A DNA stretch of 22,592 nt from Clostridia bacterium (GTDB lineage: Bacteria; Bacillota_A; Clostridia; Oscillospirales; CAG-272), in contig JAGBGE010000026.1 in assembly GCA_017936125.1 (NCBI GenBank), positions 1-22,592 of the forward strand. The letters run 5' to 3'. The first letter of the stretch is position 1, and each line of letters opens with the position of its first letter. Positions 1 to 7,401 of this stretch are shown here, in pieces. The notes under the pieces are model-generated. The model worked only from the letters and a program-made list of their open reading frames with translations, was not told the DNA's origin and did not search any database. Both the position numbers and the translations under genes were made by a program.

Positions 1-1238
1 ACCGCTTCTTCGGTGATGCCGTTGTCGAGGGACAGAGAAAGCTTATGGGTACACTTTGGAACACCTATGCGTTCTACGTGCTTTACGCTAACATTGACGG
101 CTTTGATCCCACGAAGTACAGCCTTGAAAAGTCCACCCTCTCCGTAATGGATAAGTGGGTGTTCTCCAAGCTCAATACCGCTGTTAAGAAGGTGGATAAC
201 TACCTTGAAAATTATAAGATAACCGAGGCTTCGAGAGTGCTCGAGGAATTCGTTGACGGACTCTCCAACTGGTACGTTCGTCGCTCGCGTGAGCGCTTCT
301 GGGTCAAGGATATGCCCACCGACAAGGTGAACGCGTATCTCACTCTTTACACAGCTCTCGTTACTATCTCGAAGGCTGCTGCGCCTATGATTCCTTATAT
401 GACCGAGGATATTTACAGAAATCTCGTTTGCTCGGTTGATAAGTCCGCGCCCGAGTCGATTCACCTCTGTGACTATCCCGTATCCGACGAGTCTATGATT
501 GACGCGCATCTCGAGGAGAATATGGACGAGGTTATCGACGTAGTCGTTCTGGGCAGAGCCTGCCGTAACGCAGCGGCTATCAAGAACCGTCAGCCTGTCG
601 CGAAGATGTACGTCAAGGCTGATAAGACTCCCGACGAGGAATTTATCTCGGTTATTGCCGAGGAGCTTAACGTTAAGAGCGTTGAGTTCACCGATAACGT
701 TTCGGAGTTCACTACCTATAACTTCAAGCCTCAGCTCCGTACCGTTGGCCCCAAGTACGGCAAGTACCTTGGCGGTATCAGAACTACTCTTGCCGAGCTT
801 GACGGTAACAAGGCTATGGATGAGCTTAAGTCTACCGGTTTCATTAAGTTTACAGTAAACGGTGACGAAATAGCGCTTGCCGAGGAGGATCTTCTTATCG
901 AAATGACCAAGAAGGAAGGCTTTGAGTCACTCAGCGACAGAGGAGTAACCGTCGTTATAGACAAGAATCTCACTCCCGAGCTTATCGAGGAGGGCAACGT
1001 TCGTGAGATAATCTCGAAGATTCAGACCATGCGTAAGGACTCGGGCTTTGAGGTTATGGATAATATCAGGATTGCCTTTGCGGGCAACGCGGTCGTTGAG
1101 GCGATTGCCGAGCGCAACGCAGAGGAAATCAAGGATGAAACTCTCGGCGTCGAGCTTTCAGTAGGCAAGACTCTCGCTAACGCAAAGGAATGGAATATCA
1201 ACGGCGAGAAGGTCACTATCTCTGTAGAAAAGGTATAA
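1..1238 (+). CDS. ileS: Isoleucyl-tRNA synthetase, C-terminal part (5' truncated by window edge)
   Basis: The reading frame is open from base 3 (FFGDAVVEGQRKLMGTLWNT), so the gene enters from the left edge; the catalytic Rossmann domain with HIGH and KMSKS and the editing domain lie outside. What is visible starts at the segment just after the KMSKS region (QRKLMGTLWNTYAFYVLYAN), followed by the anticodon-binding helical domain with the signature LSNWYVRRSRERFW. The last 200 or so residues (NVREIISKIQTMRKDSGFEV and after) match the C-terminal domain of the eukaryote-like type 2 IleRS, and no Cys-rich zinc knuckle is seen as in type 1 enzymes. The enzyme charges tRNA-Ile with isoleucine in the cytoplasm. 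An ATG at 45 is internal and is not a start. Family assignment is secure; the type 2 assignment is likely. Confidence 0.95.
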   Translation, partial: RFFGDAVVEGQRKLMGTLWNTYAFYVLYANIDGFDPTKYSLEKSTLSVMDKWVFSKLNTAVKKVDNYLENYKITEASRVLEEFVDGLSNWYVRRSRERFWVKDMPTDKVNAYLTLYTALVTISKAAAPMIPYMTEDIYRNLVCSVDKSAPESIHLCDYPVSDESMIDAHLEENMDEVIDVVVLGRACRNAAAIKNRQPVAKMYVKADKTPDEEFISVIAEELNVKSVEFTDNVSEFTTYNFKPQLRTVGPKYGKYLGGIRTTLAELDGNKAMDELKSTGFIKFTVNGDEIALAEEDLLIEMTKKEGFESLSDRGVTVVIDKNLTPELIEEGNVREIISKIQTMRKDSGFEVMDNIRIAFAGNAVVEAIAERNAEEIKDETLGVELSVGKTLANAKEWNINGEKVTISVEKV

Positions 1239-1252
1239 TGTAAACAAAAATT

Positions 1253-1283
1253 GTCATCTCCGGTCATATTGGTCGGAGATGAC
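1253..1283. repeat. Inverted repeat after ileS (possible terminator)
   Basis: Ten-base arms GTCATCTCCG (1253-1262) and CGGAGATGAC (1274-1283) with an 11-base loop, 14 bases after the ileS stop. No T-run follows on the plus strand, so it is not a standard intrinsic terminator for ileS. On the minus strand the hairpin is followed by AATTTTTGTTT, which does look like a terminator, although no minus-strand gene lies to its right before 2701. It could serve as an mRNA 3' stabiliser or a weak terminator. Confidence 0.5.
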
Positions 1284-1320
1284 TCATTGAAAGCGATCTA
1301 TTTGATAGAAAGGAAAAGCA

Positions 1321-2013
1321 ATGACGGAATTTTTCACCGGTGTATTATACGTTATTATATATTATGCGGCGCTTGCTACGGTGGCGCTCACCTTGCGCGT
1401 GCTGACTAAAATTCCCGATGAGCCATTCCGCAAGCTGCTGCACCTCATACTTCTCAACTCGCTGCCCGTATTTCTTTTCGCTTTTCGCGAGTGGTGGCAC
1501 GCGACACTATTCTGTGTAATATTTGCGGTAGTGGTTTATCCTGTGCTTATGCTATTTGAAAGGCACAAGGATTATTCCCATACGGTCACAGAGAGAAAAA
1601 AAGGCGAGCTGAAAAGCAGCCTTTTGGTTGTATTTTCAATGTTCGCTATCGTGATTTCTGTCTCTTGGGGACTTCTTTCTGACAAGTGGCTTGCGCTCGC
1701 CTCGGTATACGCCTGGGGCGTGGGTGACGCTGCGGCGGCGCTGATAGGCAAGAGGTTTGGAAAGCATAAGATTGGTAAGAGCAAGAAAAGCTACGAGGGC
1801 TCGTTTGCTATGCTTGTCTGCTCTATGTCGTTTGTTCTTATCTTTCTGCTTTGCCGAGGCGGTATGGAGTGGTACGGTTATCTTCTGACCTCGCTTATTG
1901 CAGGTGTGGCTTGCACGGCTGTTGAATTCTATACTCCCGGCGGATTTGACACGATTACCTGTCCTATTTCCGCAATGGCGGTAATACTGCCGCTTGTGTA
2001 TCTTGTTTTCTGA
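1321..2013 (+). CDS. Phytol/dolichol kinase-like integral membrane protein (CTP-dependent polyprenol kinase / phosphatidate cytidylyltransferase-like family)
   Basis: A 230-residue protein with about six or seven hydrophobic segments. The family signature lies at residues 135-164: GDAAAALIGKRFGKHKI, then KKSYEGSFAM, the GDA.AAL.G..FG...I...K..EGS pattern of SEC59/VTE5-type CTP-dependent lipid kinases. A second conserved stretch, VEFYTPGGFDTITCPISAM, is at 201-219. Relatives phosphorylate membrane-bound isoprenoid alcohols; the bacterial substrate is usually unknown and cannot be read from the sequence. The start is set by the AGAAAGGA ribosome site nine bases upstream of ATG 1321. It is followed after 16 bases by the gene at 2030 and probably shares its transcript. 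No clear promoter lies in the 82-base gap after ileS, so readthrough from ileS is possible. Confidence 0.75.
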   Translation: MTEFFTGVLYVIIYYAALATVALTLRVLTKIPDEPFRKLLHLILLNSLPVFLFAFREWWHATLFCVIFAVVVYPVLMLFERHKDYSHTVTERKKGELKSSLLVVFSMFAIVISVSWGLLSDKWLALASVYAWGVGDAAAALIGKRFGKHKIGKSKKSYEGSFAMLVCSMSFVLIFLLCRGGMEWYGYLLTSLIAGVACTAVEFYTPGGFDTITCPISAMAVILPLVYLVF

Positions 2014-2029
2014 TTTTTAGGAGAAATAT

Positions 2030-2644
2030 ATGAACGAAAAAAAGTCGGGTAAAAACACGCTTCTCTGGTCGGTGATAATGAGCGCGCCCGGACCTTTAGT
2101 GATGGGACTCGGGCTGATAGTAGGTAAGAGCTCTACGCAGATTGCCGATTTTGTGCGCCGTACAGCAGAGCTGCTCGGTATCGTGATGGCGTACGTGGTT
2201 TATCTTATTACTAATAAAGATGAGAATTTCAACCCCGAGAAAAAGGCAAGGCTTGAGAAAATCTCCAATCTTTTCGTTGGCGCTATGATGTGCCTTGGCG
2301 GCGCGATTATGCTCATGCTCGCATTCCTCTCGGATAATTCCGACAAGGGTAACGTGATACCCGGACTCGCAATATCACTGCTCGGCGTGGTGGCTAACAC
2401 GATTTTCTGGAGAAAATACACCAGACTCAATAAGCAGTCTGGGAATGCTATAATCGCCGTTCAGGCGAGGCTCTACGGGGCAAAAAGCCTGGTTGACGGC
2501 TGCGTAACTCTCGCGCTTCTCTCGGTTGCCATATTCCCTAAAACGCTCTTCTCATACTACCTTGATATCATCGGCTCTGCTATCGTTGCGGTGTATCTTA
2601 TTTTCTGCGGTGGTAAGACGATATATGAGCGAATTGAAAAGTGA
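2030..2644 (+). CDS. Cation diffusion facilitator (CDF)-like membrane protein with altered metal-site residues
   Basis: A 204-residue protein with about six membrane segments and no cytoplasmic C-terminal domain. The arrangement resembles the CDF transmembrane domain: SSTQIADFVRRTAELLG at the place of TM2, KKARLEKISNLFVGAMM like the G..R.E..aaL start of TM3, and AVQARLYGAKSLVDG before a final D.IGSAIVAVYLI helix pair, as in TM5-TM6. In transporters such as YiiP the metal is held by DxxxD in TM2 and HxxxD in TM5. Here, aligned by eye, these read R43xxxE47 and K152xxxD156, so ordinary Zn/Fe transport is doubtful. TTAGGAGAAATAT precedes the ATG. It is co-oriented with and 16 bases from the lipid-kinase-like gene. 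CDF membership is a motif-level call; substrate unknown. Confidence 0.6.
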   Translation: MNEKKSGKNTLLWSVIMSAPGPLVMGLGLIVGKSSTQIADFVRRTAELLGIVMAYVVYLITNKDENFNPEKKARLEKISNLFVGAMMCLGGAIMLMLAFLSDNSDKGNVIPGLAISLLGVVANTIFWRKYTRLNKQSGNAIIAVQARLYGAKSLVDGCVTLALLSVAIFPKTLFSYYLDIIGSAIVAVYLIFCGGKTIYERIEK

Positions 2645-2661
2645 TTTTTGATGATAAAACT

Positions 2662-2690
2662 AAAACGGCGAGGATTTTCCTCGCCGTTTT
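2662..2690. terminator. Bidirectional intrinsic terminator between the CDF-like gene and dusB
   Basis: A perfect 13-bp stem, AAAACGGCGAGGA (2662-2674) with TCCTCGCCGTTTT (2678-2690), and a 3-base loop. A-run and T-run flank the GC stem, so it serves both convergent genes (stops at 2644 and 2701). Confidence 0.9.
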
Positions 2691-2700
2691 CTATATGCTT

Positions 2701-3681
2701 TTAGGCTTCTTCGTCAAGTGCCGATTTGAGTGCGGCGGCAACGTCATCGTAGGTTGTCGCGCGGTTGATCTCTCCGCGAATGCGGGCAGCTCCGCGGAAG
2801 GATTTGAGGTATAGCGCTATTTGCTTTCTCGCCTCTGGAATGGCGATTCGCTCACCCTTGTCGTCAACCGCTATACGAAGCTGCTTTAGCGCGACGTCGA
2901 TTCGCTCGTCAAGCGATGGGGGAGCGTAGGTCTTACTGTCAAGCGCTGCGAGTATCTCGGAGAAGATGAAGGGATTGCCAACCGCGCTTCTGCCAACTGC
3001 TATTCCGTCTGCGCCGGTGTCACGCAGCATAGCGAGCGCGTCATCGGCTGTGAGTATATCTCCGTTCGCAATTACAGGAATATGCAAACTCGACTTTACA
3101 TTTTTGGTTATTTCACGGTCTGCAAGACCGCCGTACATCTGTTCCCGCGTTCGTCCGTGAATGCAGACGAGAGCAGCTCCGCCTTCTTCGGCAGCGAGAG
3201 CGCATTCGACGGCGTTGATGCTGCTTTTGTTAATTCCCGAGCGCAGCTTGACGGTGCAGGGAATATCTATCGCGCTCGATACGGCGCGTGTGATGCGCTC
3301 GATAAGCTCGGGATTTCTCATCAGAGCCGAGCCCTCGCCGTTAGAAAATATCTTGTGTACGGGACAGCCCATATTGATGTCGATAGCTACGGGATTTACT
3401 CCCTCGCAGGCGTGCGAGAGCGTGTGCGCTGCCTCTGCCATTATCTCGGGCTCGGAGCCGAAAATCTGTATCGCCACGGGACCCTCGTCGGCAAAAATGC
3501 GAGCAAGCGAGAAGGTCTTTTTGTCATTATAAACGACGGCCTTCGCGCTCACCATCTCGGTCACAGAATATTCCGCGCCCAAATCGTGACAGACTAGTCG
3601 CATCGCGCGGTCGGTATATCCCGCCATAGGCGCAAGGCAGAGTCCGTGCGCGAGCTTGATATTACCAAAGCTTAGTGCCAT
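2701..3681 (-). CDS. dusB: tRNA-dihydrouridine synthase (DusB-type)
   Basis: A 326-residue FMN-dependent TIM-barrel enzyme that reduces uridine to dihydrouridine in the tRNA D-loop using NADPH. Visible signatures: LAPMAGYTDRAMR near residue 17 (FMN-binding entry loop), QIFGSEPE, DINMGCPVHK at 101-110 with the general-acid Cys106 of the family, VKLRSG, IHGRTREQMYGG, IPVIANGDI and the phosphate-gripping DGIAVGRSAVGNPFIF. The ATG at 3681 is chosen over an upstream in-frame ATG at 3753 because a strong AAAGGAGGG site sits just before it and because a promoter (3710-3738) lies inside the longer reading frame. It is divergent from addA. In Bacillus the homologous gene sits in a housekeeping cluster, but here it stands alone. 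Confident family call; the B subclass is by general similarity. Confidence 0.93.
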   Translation of the reverse strand: MALSFGNIKLAHGLCLAPMAGYTDRAMRLVCHDLGAEYSVTEMVSAKAVVYNDKKTFSLARIFADEGPVAIQIFGSEPEIMAEAAHTLSHACEGVNPVAIDINMGCPVHKIFSNGEGSALMRNPELIERITRAVSSAIDIPCTVKLRSGINKSSINAVECALAAEEGGAALVCIHGRTREQMYGGLADREITKNVKSSLHIPVIANGDILTADDALAMLRDTGADGIAVGRSAVGNPFIFSEILAALDSKTYAPPSLDERIDVALKQLRIAVDDKGERIAIPEARKQIALYLKSFRGAARIRGEINRATTYDDVAAALKSALDEEA

Positions 3682-3709
3682 GAGTGTCCCTCCTTTTTTC
3701 TTTTTTAAC

Positions 3710-3738
3710 ATTTTAACATATAACTCTTGCTTTTTCAA
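3710..3738 (-). promoter_or_regulatory. Sigma-A promoter for dusB
   Basis: Reading the minus strand: TTGAAA (3733-3738), a 17-base spacer, TAAAAT (3710-3715). The -10 lies 28 bases upstream of the chosen ATG, leaving room for the AAAGGAGGG site. Confidence 0.75.
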
Positions 3739-3747
3739 GGCTTTCTC

Positions 3748-3776
3748 TTGCAAAGAGTTGCTTTTTATGATAAAAT
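3748..3776 (+). promoter_or_regulatory. Sigma-A promoter for addA
   Basis: TTGCAA (3748-3753), a 17-base spacer, TAAAAT (3771-3776). It lies back to back with the dusB promoter, with only 9 bases between the two -35 hexamers, so the polymerases may compete. A second AT-rich hexamer (TATAAT, 3780-3785) follows. Confidence 0.65.
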
Positions 3777-3807
3777 ATTTATAATAATTTTTTTATGGAG
3801 GCTCACT

Positions 3808-6800
3808 ATGGCGGAAAGAAGATGGACAGGCGAACAGCTCTCAGCGATAGAAACGCGTGACCGAACGCTGCTCGTATCTGCTGCGGCAGGCTCGGGAAAG
3901 ACGGCAACACTGACCGAGAGAATAATTCGCTCGCTTACCGACGAGAAAAATCCGGTTAACATCGACTCGCTTTTGGTCGTGACCTTCACCAATGCGGCGG
4001 CAAGAGAGCTGCGTGCGAAAATATCGAAGGCTCTCTCCGATGCGGTGGAAAAAAATCCCGAGAATAAAGAGCTTGAGCGCCAGCTGCATATGCTACCGTC
4101 TGCAAGAATACGCACGATAGATTCCTTTTGCAACGAAATTTTGCGCTCGAACTCCGACAGAGCAGGCATTTCACCGAATTACAGAATTGCCGATACTGCC
4201 GAATGCGAGCTGCTCGCGACCTCGATTATCGAGGGGCTTATTGAAGCGGTGTACAACGGAGAATTACCGGAGATAGCCTCGCCCGAGGAGTTCGAGGAGC
4301 TTGCCGACTGTCTCACCGACTCCAAGCGCACCGAGGATTTGTCCGACGTTTTCAAGCTTATTCATTCAAAGTGCGACAGCGCGGAGGAGGGAATAGACTC
4401 GCTTCTCTCGCTTATTGACAACTACAAAAATCTCGATACTCCGGTCGAAGAATGTATATACGGCAGTTATCTTATGGAGCGTTACCGCGAGATGCTTGAT
4501 TATTACCTTGCCACGCTCAAGAGATATAAATATATATTTGAGGACGGCAGCGCCGAGGAGCAAAAGTATCTGGTAATGGCAGAGGCTGATCTCGATTTAC
4601 TCTCCCGACTTCGTGCCGCTCACAGTTACGAGAGTGCGAGAGAGGTTATCACGGACTACAAGCTGATGAAGAAGCCCAGCGTTTCGGTTGCCAGCCGAAG
4701 CGATGCGATGGAAAGCTATTCTGCCCTTCGTGAAATGATGAAGTTGGATATTGCCGATATGAAGTCCTATTTCGCCTACACAAGCGAGATGTGGCAGGGG
4801 CTTTTCAAGTCGCTTCACAGACTTCTCACGGTGCTTTACCGTTTCGAGAAGAAATTCGACCTGCTCTTTGCCGAGGAAAAGCGCAGAAGAAGCGCGTTTT
4901 CCTATGCGGATATTGAGAGATATACCTACAATTGCCTTATAAATAACGGAGAGCCGACCGATATTGCGATAAATCTCCGCAACCAATTCACCGCAATTTA
5001 TATCGACGAGTATCAGGACGTAAACTCGCTCCAGAATCGCATATTCGAGGTTATAGCCAAGCCCGATAACAGATTTATGGTTGGCGACATCAAGCAGAGC
5101 ATTTACGGCTTCCGCTCAGCGTGTCCCGAGATTTTCGCTGATATGAAATCTGCGTTTCCCCGTCTTTCTGACGAATATTCAGAGAGCGCTTCGATATTTA
5201 TGTCCTCGAATTTCCGCTGTGACAGGGCTGTGGTTGACTTTGTCAACGGTATATTTGACAGAGCCTTCTCGCTCACGCGCGAGTCGATAGGCTACACCGA
5301 CTCGGACAGACTCGGATACGCGAAAATTCACGAGCAGGGCGAGCCTGAGTATATCGCCCCAGAGATATGTATGCTTGATAAATGCGACTCCGACGACGAT
5401 GATGCAACGAACGGTCCTGAAGTCGTGGTGGCAAAGATAAAGGAGCTGCTCGAATCGGGCAGACTCGATAACGGAGAGCCGATTTGCCCGTCGGATATTG
5501 CCATAATTCTGCGAAACGCGAAGGGCAAGGACACTCTCTATGCCGAGGCGCTCGAGAGGGCGGGCATTCCGTCCTGCATATCGGGGGCAAAGGACTTTTT
5601 CCTCTCGTCAGAGGTGCTGATGGTGCTTTGCTTGCTCAATTCGATAGATAACCCCAGACGCGATATATATCTTGCGGGGCTGATGTGCTCGCCGCTCTTT
5701 GACTTCACGGCAGACGAGCTTTATCTAGTGCGAGGCGTGGGCAAGGAAACGCTCTACGAATCTCTCGTTGAATACACCGAGGCAAATCCCGAATTTACGA
5801 AGGGAAGCTATTTCCTTAACACCCTGAATTATTATCGCACGATTGCCGAGGGAATAGGCGTTGATACGCTGATTTATAAGCTGTATCACGAAACCGGACT
5901 GCTCTCGCTTGCCTCAAGAAACGGCGGCAAGGATAATCTTATGATTCTCTACGATTACGCGAGAAGCTACGAGTCGGGCGCGTTCAAGGGACTTTATAAC
6001 TTTATCAGCTTTATCAATAGTCTTATAGATAAAAAAACCACCTTTGACGAGTCGCGTGAGGTGAGCAGCGCCGATGCCGTGCGTATCGTGACCTGTCACG
6101 CATCGAAGGGACTTGAGTATCCCGTGGTGTTCCTTGCGGAAACCGGCAGCCGACTGACCAATAAGGACGCTCGCTCGCGTCTTGCCTTTGCGGAGAATTT
6201 CGGAATTTCATTCCGTCTGCGTACTCCGTCAGGTCTTGCGCTTGTCAATAGCCCCGTGCACGATATTATCAACGACTACGTTTATCGCAAGATGTATGAG
6301 GAGGAGCTGCGAGTTCTATACGTTGCTCTCACCCGTGCGAGAGAAAGACTCTTTGTCGTTGGCTCCGCGCTGCTGGAGGATAGGGAGGAGTACGAGAAGA
6401 AGCTCTCGGTTCTCAAGGATAACCTTGCGGAGTATTCGGTGCGCTCGCTTTCCTCTTATCTCGAAATCGTCGCTGTCTGCGCCGACGGCGTACCCGTCAA
6501 AAATCCCGAGAGCTTTGCGGGAATCCGAATAAGCCAAGACGATGAGGTCGATTTGCCCGAGCAAAAGAGCGCTGAGGTTATCGTGAATACCGATGATATA
6601 TCCGAGCTTACGAGGCTGCTTACAGAGCGCTTTTCTTACGAATATCGCGCGCCGTATATGACCGTCTTGCCAGAGAAGATGTCTGTTTCGCGTACCTCTC
6701 CCACCATTCTCGACGGTACGGACTCCGAGAGTGTTTCGATAATACCGAGCGAAGAGGAGAAAAGGCATCTGCCCGCGTTCGCTGACGGAACGAGAAGCGA

Positions 6801-7350
6801 CGAGAGCGCCAAGCGCGGAATTGCCACTCACTACTTTATGCAGTTCTGCGATCTTGAGCATTTCGAGAAAAATGGCGCCGTGGCGGAGCTTGAAAGGCTC
6901 GTCAAAAACGGATTTATCTCAAAGGAAGACGGCGAGCGCGTGAGAATAAACGAGATTGAAGCCTTCGGTAAATCCTCGCTCTTTGCGGAAATGAAGAACG
7001 CAAAGAGAATTTTCAGAGAATTTCGCTTCAACGCCCCTCTCCCCGCTGCGAGCTTTACAGCCGACGAGGCAAAAAGGGAAGCCTACCGAGATGCCACCGT
7101 CTTGGTGCAGGGCGTTATCGACTGTATTATTGAAAGAAGCGACGGAACTCTCGGTCTATACGACTACAAGACCGACCGTCTGACCAGAGAGGAGCTTGCC
7201 GACCGCGCTCTCGCAGAGAAAAAGCTCTCGGACAAGCACCGAGAGCAGCTTATGCTGTATTCATTAGCCGTCGAGCAGATATTCGGCAGAAGACCTACGA
7301 GAATAGCAGTTTACTCTCTGCCTCTTGGAGATACTGTGAAAATTAAATAA
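3808..7350 (+). CDS. addA: ATP-dependent helicase/nuclease subunit A (AddA)
   Basis: An 1180-residue UvrD-like helicase with a C-terminal RecB-family nuclease, normally one half of the AddAB enzyme that resects double-strand breaks for RecA. Visible in order: Walker A AAAGSGKT (25-32), motif Ia VVTFTNAAARELR, IRTIDSFCNEILR, Walker B DEYQD (400-404), GDIKQSIYGFR, motif V VTCHASKGLEYPVVF (about 761-775), motif VI LRVLYVALTRARERL (834-848), and the nuclease motifs GIATHYF, GVIDCII with D1105 and YDYKTDR with D1119 and K1121, so both activities look intact. The length fits AddA (about 1200). The ATG at 3808 is preceded by TGGAGG; the longer in-frame ATG at 3727 would lie upstream of the promoter. 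AddB, usually the upstream operon partner, is not adjacent: the neighbour is divergent dusB. Confidence 0.96.
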   Translation: MAERRWTGEQLSAIETRDRTLLVSAAAGSGKTATLTERIIRSLTDEKNPVNIDSLLVVTFTNAAARELRAKISKALSDAVEKNPENKELERQLHMLPSARIRTIDSFCNEILRSNSDRAGISPNYRIADTAECELLATSIIEGLIEAVYNGELPEIASPEEFEELADCLTDSKRTEDLSDVFKLIHSKCDSAEEGIDSLLSLIDNYKNLDTPVEECIYGSYLMERYREMLDYYLATLKRYKYIFEDGSAEEQKYLVMAEADLDLLSRLRAAHSYESAREVITDYKLMKKPSVSVASRSDAMESYSALREMMKLDIADMKSYFAYTSEMWQGLFKSLHRLLTVLYRFEKKFDLLFAEEKRRRSAFSYADIERYTYNCLINNGEPTDIAINLRNQFTAIYIDEYQDVNSLQNRIFEVIAKPDNRFMVGDIKQSIYGFRSACPEIFADMKSAFPRLSDEYSESASIFMSSNFRCDRAVVDFVNGIFDRAFSLTRESIGYTDSDRLGYAKIHEQGEPEYIAPEICMLDKCDSDDDDATNGPEVVVAKIKELLESGRLDNGEPICPSDIAIILRNAKGKDTLYAEALERAGIPSCISGAKDFFLSSEVLMVLCLLNSIDNPRRDIYLAGLMCSPLFDFTADELYLVRGVGKETLYESLVEYTEANPEFTKGSYFLNTLNYYRTIAEGIGVDTLIYKLYHETGLLSLASRNGGKDNLMILYDYARSYESGAFKGLYNFISFINSLIDKKTTFDESREVSSADAVRIVTCHASKGLEYPVVFLAETGSRLTNKDARSRLAFAENFGISFRLRTPSGLALVNSPVHDIINDYVYRKMYEEELRVLYVALTRARERLFVVGSALLEDREEYEKKLSVLKDNLAEYSVRSLSSYLEIVAVCADGVPVKNPESFAGIRISQDDEVDLPEQKSAEVIVNTDDISELTRLLTERFSYEYRAPYMTVLPEKMSVSRTSPTILDGTDSESVSIIPSEEEKRHLPAFADGTRSDESAKRGIATHYFMQFCDLEHFEKNGAVAELERLVKNGFISKEDGERVRINEIEAFGKSSLFAEMKNAKRIFREFRFNAPLPAASFTADEAKREAYRDATVLVQGVIDCIIERSDGTLGLYDYKTDRLTREELADRALAEKKLSDKHREQLMLYSLAVEQIFGRRPTRIAVYSLPLGDTVKIK

Positions 7351-7353
7351 AAA

Positions 7354-7389
7354 GAGCTGATATGCAAATCAAAGTTTGCATATCGGCTC
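7354..7389. terminator. Bidirectional terminator between addA and the HtrA-like gene
   Basis: A 15-bp stem with one G-T pair: GAGCTGATATGCAAA (7354-7368) and TTTGCATATCGGCTC (7375-7389), loop of 6. It is followed by AATTTTA on plus and by TTTTTATTT on minus. It lies between convergent stops at 7350 and 7402. Confidence 0.88.
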
Positions 7390-7401
7390 AATTTTATGTA
7401 A

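Noticed and set aside
3082..3597. 171-codon plus-strand frame opposite dusB
   Set aside because: Antisense shadow; dusB motifs are continuous on the other strand.
3727..3807. N-terminal extension of addA from an earlier ATG
   Set aside because: The region holds the divergent promoters; the motif-bearing protein begins at 3808 behind TGGAGG.
6316..6861. 181-codon minus-strand frame within addA
   Set aside because: Antisense shadow of the well-supported AddA frame with no start signals.
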